DNA from: Epulopiscium sp. Nele67-Bin004
Lineage (GTDB): Bacteria; Bacillota_A; Clostridia; Lachnospirales; Cellulosilyticaceae
DNA length: 31,547 nucleotides
NCBI GenBank assembly: GCA_002007315.1
Contig: LNZQ01000186.1
Span: 1 to 31,547 of the forward strand
Direction of reading: 5' to 3'
The notes beneath the pieces are model-generated. The model ran no database searches. It worked only from the letters and a program-made list of their open reading frames with translations, and had not been told where the DNA came from. Made by a program: the position numbers and the translations under genes. Positions 1-6,781 of the stretch are shown here, one piece after another; position 1 is the first letter of the stretch; each line of letters starts with the position of its first letter.

Positions 1-1590
1 CCAACCTGTCACATAGTCAAGATTAGATATATTTTTAGCCTTTTTATCAAAACAGCTTAATAAATCTTGCTTCTGTTCTTTTGACTGCATTCTCGCTCCC
101 AAAAATGGTGGATTACCCATAATATAACTACAATCTTCCTTACTAATCACGCTTTCCCAATCTATCGTAAGCGCATTCCCCTGAACAATATTCGCATACC
201 CTTTAAGCGGAAAAAACTCCAACTTCATATGGATAATTTCCTCAGTCTGTTTCAACATCTGGCTTTCAGCAATCCACAAAGCAGTTTTAGCAACCGTCGT
301 CGCCATATCATTAATTTCAATCCCATAAAACTGCCCAATGCTAACTTTAACAATCCCCCTAATATCCATCACCATTTGACCGCCATAAACATTTTCAAGC
401 ACTTTATTTTCAAGCTTTCTAAGCGACAAATAAGTTTCCGTCAAAAAGTTACCACTACCACAAGCAGGGTCAAAAAATTTCAATTCACCAAGTTTAACTT
501 GAAACTCCTCAAGCTTAGCTTTCCTAGTCTTTTCCGCCTTAATCGCAACAAGCCCATCAAACTCATCCTTCAAATCATTCAAAAACAACGGGTCAATCAC
601 CTTGTGGATATTTTCGATACTCGTATAATGCATACCCCCAGCCCTACGAGTTTCAGGGTTAAGCGTGCTTTCAAACAACGCCCCAAAAATAGTCGGGCTA
701 ATATCGCTCCAATTAAATTCATCATCAGCTTTCGCCAAAATTATATCCAAAATTTCTTGTGTAAGCGACGGTATCTCAATTCGCATATCCTCAAACAACC
801 CACCATTAACGTAAGAAAACTCCCCAAGCATCGGATTATCCTCAATCATATACGGGTCACGCTCATTGGCAGGTGTGTTTAACACTTCAAACAATTCTTT
901 CAATGCACGCCTTGCCCCTTGTGGCGTACACGTTTTCATATACTCATGAAAAATTCCCGACTTCTCAAACAGCCCTGCATCTTCTGCATACAAACAAAAT
1001 ACGATACGTACACAAAACATATTCAAACTCTCAAGCGATTTAGGGTTAGTTGGGTCTTGATATTGCTTAATAGTTGCATCATACAACTTTCCAACAAACT
1101 CCCCAGCCCTAATCGAAATTTCCTGCTCACGCTTGACCGCCTCATTAACTTTCTCAGTCAAAAAGTTAAGCTTGTACGACTCTTTCGCTAAGTTTTCCAG
1201 TAGCAACGAAGTCGGCTCTCCTGTCGGATTTTCCATATCATATATCAAAAACTCTTTGAAGTTTGAAGTTACAATCCACCTTGGGCGACTTGAATACGGC
1301 AACTCTGCCGAATACCTTTTCGCCTGCTGAAACGGTGTCAAAACAGACCCGTCCGACTGCTTAATTCCTTTACGCAAATCTTTATCTAAACTTTTTTGCT
1401 CAATAAGTACTTTTGTTTCGGCAATATACCCGTCAATAAAACTTGTATGGTCAATAACAACTTTATCTTCAAAAGTTATATACTCAAACGGATTTTCAAC
1501 CCCTAGTTTTTGCAACAAATTTAGCCAAAACGTCTGGCTTTGCCCTTTTTCATAACCTTTACCAGTCCAAAATTTCACAAAATCTTTCAT
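1..1590 (-). CDS. MmeI-like (type IIL) restriction-modification enzyme, 3'-truncated by window edge
   Basis: Translating the minus strand from the ATG at 1590 gives 530 residues with no stop before the window edge, so the C-terminus (rest of the methylase and the target-recognition domain) is missing. The protein resembles the MmeI/YeeA family of single-chain adenine methyltransferases. The N-terminal domain carries a possible PD-(D/E)XK nuclease motif (D53, then E64-Q-K66), a helical spacer follows, and the N6-adenine methylase has the SAM motif FDPACGSGNF at about 373-382 and the catalytic NPPF at 493-496. MmeI-type enzymes methylate one adenine and cut at a distance; whether this one cuts is inferred only from the EXK motif. 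A ribosome site (AAAGG) lies 9 nt upstream. The start is 18 nt after the frame-corrected DUF4435 stop, so it looks like the last gene of a defence operon. Plus-strand open frames here are shadows. Confidence 0.88.
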   Translation of the reverse strand, partial: MKDFVKFWTGKGYEKGQSQTFWLNLLQKLGVENPFEYITFEDKVVIDHTSFIDGYIAETKVLIEQKSLDKDLRKGIKQSDGSVLTPFQQAKRYSAELPYSSRPRWIVTSNFKEFLIYDMENPTGEPTSLLLENLAKESYKLNFLTEKVNEAVKREQEISIRAGEFVGKLYDATIKQYQDPTNPKSLESLNMFCVRIVFCLYAEDAGLFEKSGIFHEYMKTCTPQGARRALKELFEVLNTPANERDPYMIEDNPMLGEFSYVNGGLFEDMRIEIPSLTQEILDIILAKADDEFNWSDISPTIFGALFESTLNPETRRAGGMHYTSIENIHKVIDPLFLNDLKDEFDGLVAIKAEKTRKAKLEEFQVKLGELKFFDPACGSGNFLTETYLSLRKLENKVLENVYGGQMVMDIRGIVKVSIGQFYGIEINDMATTVAKTALWIAESQMLKQTEEIIHMKLEFFPLKGYANIVQGNALTIDWESVISKEDCSYIMGNPPFLGARMQSKEQKQDLLSCFDKKAKNISNLDYVTGW

Positions 1591-1733
1591 CTCTATAACC
1601 TTTCTTAATTAAACTATGCTAATTTGATTGTGTATTTGATATTGTTCTAAATTTTTATACAACGCAGTATTCATAAAATGACTCTTTGAAAATGTACATC
1701 TTAGTGCCTCTTCTATTTGCGTGTTTTTAATTC

Positions 1734-1740
1734 CTTTTTT
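1734..1740 (-). other. Slippery heptamer A-AAA-AAG at the second frame break
   Basis: The zero-frame codons are CAA AAA AAG, giving A-AAA-AAG, the same heptamer as in E. coli dnaX. A -1 slip continues GGA ATT AAA AAC into the conserved-looking C-terminus of the DUF4435 gene. No ribosome-site-like stimulator is evident upstream. Loss of one A from an A8 run is the simplest alternative. Confidence 0.6.
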
Positions 1741-2278
1741 TGTACAGAATTGCAAATTGTTGCTAATAATTTCGTAAAGTCATGCCCTTGGGTAATATCT
1801 AATAACTCTTCTAGTGATAATACCTCACTATTTTCGTTATGTACATATTGTGGATTCCTAGTTTTTATTTCTACTATAATAATATTTTCATCTAATTTTT
1901 GTGTATTTTCATTGAATGCCTTAGGCAAAGGTAAATCCCTCAATTTTAGCCTTTTGTCGTTTTGTTCATTATCTTTTCTTATCAAACTTAAAAATTGTAA
2001 CTGCTCTAATATAGTTTCCCTCAATACATTTGCTGAAAGTGAACCATTATAATATTCAGCTACGATACTTTCAAAAACTTCATCATTATATATAAGCATC
2101 ATTTCTAAACAACACCAGTCATAATAAAAAATGTTATTACTGGTAGGCTTAACTTGGTAATCTTTATCCCTTATTGCAATAACATTTTTCTTCCACTGTA
2201 TTTTATCATAATGCATTATTTCCTCAATACCATTTTTTCCAGCATATGAACTAAAAATAATAACATTTGACGTAAAAA

Positions 2279-2285
2279 ATTTTTT
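2279..2285 (-). other. Slippery heptamer A-AAA-AAT at the first frame break
   Basis: On the minus strand the run A6T6 follows CTATT. In the zero frame the codons are TTA AAA AAT; a -1 slip re-pairs on AAA AAA and continues TTT TTT ACG into the second segment of the DUF4435 gene. A GGAG lies 13 nt upstream. No clear downstream stem was seen. One missing A in the run would give the same picture. Confidence 0.6.
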
Positions 2286-2390
2286 AATAGTTTGCAATCT
2301 CCATCACCTTCAACTAAAACACAAACTTTATCTGTAAAAGGTTGTGCTAATACTAATTCAGAAATAATATCTTCTTTAGTTAAGTTATCT

Positions 2391-3560
2391 CTAATTGAGT
2401 TGGTCATTATACAATCCCCCCAAATCAATTTGCCTATCCCAATAATTGCTTAAAATTTGTGGAGAATGTGTCGAAACTATTACTCTAAATCCTTTATATT
2501 TTATTATTTGCAATAAATCCTCCATAAAACTTTTTAACCAAACAATGTGTAAAGATATTTCTGGTTCATCAATTAAAATTAATTCATTGATGTTAGTATC
2601 AAAAATTAGCTCATAAAATAAAATTATTTGTTGTTGTTCGCCAGATGACAATTGATTTAACGACAATACTTCACCTGTGTCAGTTATAACTTGTATTCCA
2701 TTAATACGTGAAATTTTTATTTGTTTGAATGTGAGTTTGCTATTAATAATTGAAGTAAATAAATCTAGTTTTATAATAAAATCCTCATATACCTGATATT
2801 TCTTTGTAAAATCATCAATATAAAGTTTAATAGCTATTGATTTTTCTGCATTAAACTTTAAATTGTCGAAATTAGCAAATATTTGACTATCTATTAGGTT
2901 ATATTCCACCAACTTTTCAAACTTAGCTTTAAGGTTATGCATTTCTTTCTGATAATATTCTTCTTTTATACTAATATGAGCATCATACAATCTAAATGGA
3001 TACGTACTATCTAGCTCATTGGATAAAGCTGAATATTGGTTAGCTAAATGATTTATGTTAGTTTGCAATTTATCTGACAATTCATTTATAGTTTCAACAA
3101 TATGTTTGCTTTTATTATTTTGTCGCTTCCATATCCTTTGATCTCTAATAAAATATACAATACCTATTGCTTTACATACTTCATCACGTCTTGAAAATAC
3201 TTCTTCTATCTCACATGTAGTAATTGGTTTAAGATTCTCTAAAGTAACGCGATGTATAGTTGCTGGTTTATGACTATTATTTTTAATCGAGTTTAACGCT
3301 AGTATTTCTTTATTAACAATAAGCTCTTTTGGTGTTTTAACTAATAAAATATTATACTCTTTATTTTCAAATATCACTTCTATTTTATTAAAATTCAACT
3401 CTTTAAAAAATAATAAATTTGCTTTACTTAACGCCTCTATACACTGCAAAATGGTAGTTTTCCCATATCCATTAGGCCCAGTTAGTATAGTCACATCATT
3501 TTTAAACTCTAATTCATAGTTAAATCTCCCAAACAAACCTTCTATCTTAAATTTTAACAT
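2391..3560 (-). CDS. SMC/ABC-type AAA ATPase (AriA-like, PARIS candidate)
   Basis: This 389-residue ATPase starts at the ATG at 3560; the in-frame GTG at 3569 lies inside the AGAGGTG ribosome site and is rejected. Visible motifs are Walker A GPNGYGKTT (28-36, K34), a long helical middle part, the ABC signature LSSGEQQ (from 304), Walker B LILIDEPE (D331, E332) and the switch histidine in STHSP (H365). This layout fits the AAA_15/AAA_21 group of single-chain ATPases found in OLD, Gabija-like and PARIS defence systems. Its end overlaps the start of the DUF4435 gene by 17 nt, indicating coupled translation. ATPase followed by DUF4435 is the PARIS gene order, in which the ATPase senses phage anti-restriction proteins and holds the nuclease; that role is inferred here. 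The gene is intact, unlike its partner. Confidence 0.85.
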   Translation of the reverse strand: MLKFKIEGLFGRFNYELEFKNDVTILTGPNGYGKTTILQCIEALSKANLLFFKELNFNKIEVIFENKEYNILLVKTPKELIVNKEILALNSIKNNSHKPATIHRVTLENLKPITTCEIEEVFSRRDEVCKAIGIVYFIRDQRIWKRQNNKSKHIVETINELSDKLQTNINHLANQYSALSNELDSTYPFRLYDAHISIKEEYYQKEMHNLKAKFEKLVEYNLIDSQIFANFDNLKFNAEKSIAIKLYIDDFTKKYQVYEDFIIKLDLFTSIINSKLTFKQIKISRINGIQVITDTGEVLSLNQLSSGEQQQIILFYELIFDTNINELILIDEPEISLHIVWLKSFMEDLLQIIKYKGFRVIVSTHSPQILSNYWDRQIDLGGLYNDQLN

Positions 3561-3581
3561 TTCTATCACCTCTATAAAATA

Positions 3582-3611
3582 ATTTTAGCATATGATAGTT
3601 ATTGCAATCAA
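3582..3611 (-). promoter_or_regulatory. Candidate sigma-A promoter of the AAA ATPase-DUF4435-methylase operon
   Basis: On the minus strand there is TTGATT (3606-3611), an 18-nt spacer and TAAAAT (3582-3587), with the ATG 22 nt after the -10. The leader would be about 15 nt and consist mainly of the ribosome site. Confidence 0.55.
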
Positions 3612-3620
3612 CTAAAACTT

Positions 3621-4544
3621 TTATCTAAGTCGCTTACAATCAAAAAACACATTTTCCCCAACGCAAACAACACCCTCTGGCATATTAATCTCACGCAAAT
3701 TGTAACACTGCATAAACGCCCACTCCTTAATCACAAGCAAGCTACTAGGCAGATGCACCTTTCTCAAGCTTGCACATATCCCAAACGTATGCTTTTCAAT
3801 TGCAATAAGCCCCTCAGGTAGTGTTATCTCCTCCAACTTCTCACAATCATAAAAAGCCGAATTGCCAATAAAAGTTACGCCCTCTGGAATGTCAATCCAC
3901 TTCAAGTTATAACACTGTCTAAACGCCCAACTATCTATACATTTAACCGAACTTGGTATATTTACTTTTTCAAGTTTCCAGCACCCAAAAAATACGCTAT
4001 TACCTATATACAACAACGTGTCTGGCAATTTTACCGTCACAAGTTCATCACAATGTGTAAACAAAAAATCTCTTAAAAAGCTTACACCATAAACAACTTC
4101 AACAGTTTCAACTATTTCCTGATACTTTTTAAGCCCTTCCCCATCTGACCCTTGCAAAATTTGATTGTACCCACTAAACAATTTTAAAAAATCTGATACT
4201 TCATGGTTACCCTTTAAAGTTGAAGTGCTTAACAAGTATATCCAATCCTCCCAAGTTTCACTATCTATAACACTAACCGAATTTTTGCTCTCCAAATACA
4301 ACTTAGCACGTGTAAGCATTTCGCTATCTCGCTGATGCCCTATCGCCATCAAATACCCACACAACAAAACTATATACTTTTCCCTACAACGCTCTTTACT
4401 TAGCTCATTGTTTAGCAACCACCTAATATCTTTAACCTGTATCTTTTTAAAGTCCATACCATAGTTAAAAATCGTATAGTCAATACAAGCCTGCTCATGA
4501 AACTTCTCATTATATTTATCTTCTATAAAAGTAAAATTAATCAT
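3621..4544 (-). CDS. Cytoplasmic BspA-type leucine-rich repeat protein
   Basis: The protein has 307 residues and a good ribosome site (AGGAGGA) before the ATG. Residues 1 to about 165 are mostly helical, of no family I recognise, and without a signal peptide or membrane segment. The C-terminal half is six LRR_5 (BspA-like, treponemal) repeats of 23-24 residues with the pattern (I/L)P-x2-(V/L)-x2-I-x3-(A/V)F-x2-C-x2-L. The second and fifth repeats share WAF-x-QCYNL and the third and sixth share PEGV, so the domain looks like a duplicated three-repeat block. The chain stops exactly at the end of repeat six, with no capping segment. LRR_5 domains bind other proteins; the ligand is unknown. It is divergent from the MocR-type gene. 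Confidence 0.8.
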   Translation of the reverse strand: MINFTFIEDKYNEKFHEQACIDYTIFNYGMDFKKIQVKDIRWLLNNELSKERCREKYIVLLCGYLMAIGHQRDSEMLTRAKLYLESKNSVSVIDSETWEDWIYLLSTSTLKGNHEVSDFLKLFSGYNQILQGSDGEGLKKYQEIVETVEVVYGVSFLRDFLFTHCDELVTVKLPDTLLYIGNSVFFGCWKLEKVNIPSSVKCIDSWAFRQCYNLKWIDIPEGVTFIGNSAFYDCEKLEEITLPEGLIAIEKHTFGICASLRKVHLPSSLLVIKEWAFMQCYNLREINMPEGVVCVGENVFFDCKRLR

Positions 4545-4569
4545 CTTAAATATATCCTCCTCATACTTC

Positions 4570-4598
4570 TTGGTCTATTTTTCATACTTTATTAATAT
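4570..4598 (+). promoter_or_regulatory. Possible promoter of the MocR-type regulator
   Basis: TTGGTC (4570-4575), a 17-nt spacer and TAATAT (4593-4598) precede the ribosome site. It lies in the gap between divergent genes, where MocR proteins often bind their own control region. The match is moderate in very AT-rich DNA. Confidence 0.35.
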
Positions 4599-4635
4599 AT
4601 ATTATATACACAAGGTTGTAAAGGAGGACAAAATC

Positions 4636-5964
4636 ATGTTCGGTGCTATCAAAATTTCAAAAGCCGATCCAACACCCCTCTATATCCAGTTGGCTAACGA
4701 ACTTATACGACTAATAGAATCTGGTGTACTACCAACCCAAACTAAATTGCCAACAATACGTACATTATCGAGCAAACTTAAAATAAATAGAGATACGGTT
4801 GTTAACGCCTACAAGTTACTTGAGTCCAAAAATTATGTTATTGCACATATAGGTAGTGGTACATATGTTTCACCTCAACGTGCTAGTGCCCCAAAAAAAG
4901 AAAATTCACCTATGCCATGTAGCAAAATTTATTTTCCAAAAGAATTATTCGACATAAATATGTGTAAAGATATACTAATGGATATATTAGACACTGAAGA
5001 ATGGTCAGCATTTATTGACCCGCTAAATCGTGAGCGCCAACTTTTGCGTCAGTCTATCGCTGATTTTTTGAAGTCAGTTGGAGTAAATGCATACCCTGCA
5101 CACACACGACTTATACAAGATGTCCCAAATTTTTTATTAGAACTCATAAAATTATCCCCCAAGTCAACTATTTGCGTTGAAGCTTACCGAGATATAAGTT
5201 ACACATCAACGTTAAGTTACTTAGGCTTTAAAATACTGGAAACGCCAGTCACCAAAGATGGACTAGACTTACGAGTGCTAGAATCCCAACTAAAGTCGCA
5301 AAGCGTGTCATATGTGATAATAACGCCATACATTCAAAATCCAACAGGTATATGTTATAGCGATGCAAACAAAAAAGCTATAATTGCACTGTGTGAAAAG
5401 TATGATTGTATGATTATTGAGGACGGCACTTTTACAGATTTTGTATATGAAGATATAAAAATTTCGCCTTGTTACAATTCAAGTGATAGAGTTATATATT
5501 TATACAACTTCTGCAAACTATATTTGCCACACCTAGATTATAGCTTTGTTGTTCTTCCAGATGCCCTAAACAAACGCATTATAGACAACATTCAATGTAT
5601 GCTACCCGAACGACTAATTCGGTATTATGTTGAATCAGACTTTTTTTGGGATTTACGACAAACGCTTATTGAATCTAGTTATCAAAAATATAGTTCTATA
5701 TTGTCTATATTAAAAGAAGTAGAACAAGATTTAGACGTTCTATCTATTCCATATATATCTCAAAACGGTTTGTTTTTTTGGATTAAATCAGAACAAGAAA
5801 TTTATCAAGCATTACTTAAACGAAATATTATCGTTTCGCCATCAAATTTATTTAGCAGTTCAAACTCAAACAACTATTTTAGGCTATCAATCGCCCCGCT
5901 TTCTGATAATGAACTTGGCGAACTGTCAAATACGCTTGAGTCGTTATACAACAAAAAGAGATAG
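4636..5964 (+). CDS. MocR/PdxR-type regulator: GntR winged helix fused to fold-type I aminotransferase domain
   Basis: The start is the ATG at 4636, 8 nt after AAGGAGG, giving 442 residues; an earlier in-frame ATG at 4570 has no ribosome site. Residues about 10-80 form a GntR winged helix (PLYIQLANELIRLIESG, LPTIRTLSSKLKINRDTV, GSGTYVSP). The rest is aminotransferase-like, with NPTG, FCK (K294, the expected Schiff-base lysine) and a C-terminal FRLS arginine. Several co-factor residues differ from typical MocR proteins: the usual SxSKxLxPxLRxGY stretch reads NFCKLYLPHLDYSF, placing D301 where the phosphate-binding arginine is expected, and the usual EDDYDSEF reads EDGTFTDF. MocR proteins are PLP-responsive regulators of amino-acid, GABA or vitamin B6 genes; the target is unknown, and the divergent LRR gene is a candidate. 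The stop lies within a bidirectional terminator. Confidence 0.85.
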   Translation: MFGAIKISKADPTPLYIQLANELIRLIESGVLPTQTKLPTIRTLSSKLKINRDTVVNAYKLLESKNYVIAHIGSGTYVSPQRASAPKKENSPMPCSKIYFPKELFDINMCKDILMDILDTEEWSAFIDPLNRERQLLRQSIADFLKSVGVNAYPAHTRLIQDVPNFLLELIKLSPKSTICVEAYRDISYTSTLSYLGFKILETPVTKDGLDLRVLESQLKSQSVSYVIITPYIQNPTGICYSDANKKAIIALCEKYDCMIIEDGTFTDFVYEDIKISPCYNSSDRVIYLYNFCKLYLPHLDYSFVVLPDALNKRIIDNIQCMLPERLIRYYVESDFFWDLRQTLIESSYQKYSSILSILKEVEQDLDVLSIPYISQNGLFFWIKSEQEIYQALLKRNIIVSPSNLFSSSNSNNYFRLSIAPLSDNELGELSNTLESLYNKKR

Positions 5965-5986
5965 ACGTGTTTATCTATCTCTTTTT
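5953..5986. terminator. Bidirectional terminator between the MocR-type gene and cwlD
   Basis: A 13-bp stem (5953-5965 with 5974-5986) and an 8-nt loop, with A- and T-runs at its ends, lie between convergent genes and can serve both strands. Confidence 0.85.
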
Positions 5987-5991
5987 TATGT

Positions 5992-6714
5992 TTATTTTTT
6001 GCTCACCAAAAACTCCTCAATACCCAGATAAATAGCTTGTGCCATTTTATCTTGATATTCCTCACTGCGTAACAATTGTTCTTCTTCTGGATTTGTCAAA
6101 AACCCGCATTCTACAATAATGCTTGGCAAGTCAGACATACGTAACAAATAATAGTCAGAACTTTTTATTTGTCTTGTATTGTTTGGGTCTGCAATCTCTT
6201 TTATACTGTTTTGGACAGACTGTGCAAGTGCCTTGCCTGGACTTTGCTCATTATAATAAAAAACTTGTGCACCCTTAACACTAGCTTGGGTAAATGCATT
6301 TTGATGAATACTCACCACGATATCTGCATCACTAGCGTTAACAATTTCTTTTCGTCCTCGCATATCGTTGTTTTTTATAAACTTATCTGGAATACCGTCA
6401 ACATCTGCGTCTGTTTCTCTAGTCATAACAACTTTTTTATTGTTGTCCTCAAGATATTTTTTAAGCTTTAGAGAAATCTCCAAGTTAATATCTTTCTCAT
6501 AGTACCCACTTGCTCCAACTTTTCCCGGGTCATACCCACCATGTCCAGGGTCAATAACTACTGTTGCTGATACAGCATCTGATTTTTTTGCTGGTTCTTG
6601 CCCAATCTCAGCCATCACTGGCATTGCCGACACAGCTCCAAATTTAAAATACCCACTAAGGGCAATTATTCCAACTAGTACCATTGTAAGTACTGTCGAT
6701 TTCCTAAGATTCAT
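5992..6714 (-). CDS. cwlD: N-acetylmuramoyl-L-alanine amidase, CwlD type (spore cortex)
   Basis: The product has 240 residues from the ATG at 6714, placed 8 nt after GAGGTGG; a GTG at 6726 lies in that ribosome site. It has an N-terminal hydrophobic anchor (about 8-30) and an Amidase_3 domain. Zinc ligands are visible as H58 (DPGHGG), E73 (YYEKD) and H137 (SIHQN), with the catalytic glutamate E202 in IVECGF. Size and single-domain layout match CwlD, which strips the peptide from muramic acid during sporulation so that a deacetylase can form the muramic-delta-lactam of the spore cortex. A general cell-wall amidase is the alternative. The GH18 wall hydrolase gene lies 67 nt upstream on the same strand, so co-expression in sporulation is likely. 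Confidence 0.85.
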   Translation of the reverse strand: MNLRKSTVLTMVLVGIIALSGYFKFGAVSAMPVMAEIGQEPAKKSDAVSATVVIDPGHGGYDPGKVGASGYYEKDINLEISLKLKKYLEDNNKKVVMTRETDADVDGIPDKFIKNNDMRGRKEIVNASDADIVVSIHQNAFTQASVKGAQVFYYNEQSPGKALAQSVQNSIKEIADPNNTRQIKSSDYYLLRMSDLPSIIVECGFLTNPEEEQLLRSEEYQDKMAQAIYLGIEEFLVSKK

Positions 6715-6781
6715 TTTTAATTCCACCTCTTCAAAAAAATAGTACTCCCCTCTTGTTTATTGTATTAAAAAAGTGGATTTG

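Larger units (their letters stand above)
1609..2407 (-). pseudogene. DUF4435/TOPRIM effector (AriB-like), interrupted by two -1 frameshifts
   Basis: The reading starts at the ATG at 2407 (GGGGGGA ribosome site upstream; preferred to the ATG at 2428). Segment one carries VLVEGDGD with the TOPRIM glutamate E33. The frame then changes by -1 in A6T6 at about 2279-2285; segment two (to 1713) carries the TOPRIM DxD, IRDKDY (D81/D83), and a DUF4435-like CCLEMML stretch. A second -1 change in A7 (1735-1741) recovers a plausible native C-terminus, including EEALRCTFSKSHF and NTALYKNL, ending at the TAA at 1609-1611. With both corrected, the protein is 266 residues, in the usual DUF4435 range. In PARIS, AriB is a TOPRIM nuclease released by AriA that cuts host tRNA; that role here is inference. 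The gene may be a true pseudogene, a slippage-switched gene, a frameshifted gene, or carry two homopolymer sequencing errors. Confidence 0.75.

Noticed and set aside
229..1330. Plus-strand open frames over the left-edge region
   Set aside because: They are antisense to the 530-residue methylase frame, have basic low-complexity translations and no domain features.
2408..2428. Upstream start of the DUF4435 gene at the ATG at 2428
   Set aside because: The GGGGGGA ribosome site lies after it and is spaced correctly for the ATG at 2407.
6715..6781. Hairpin terminator between the GH18 gene and cwlD
   Set aside because: Only about three pairs form before the T-run; co-transcription is more likely.
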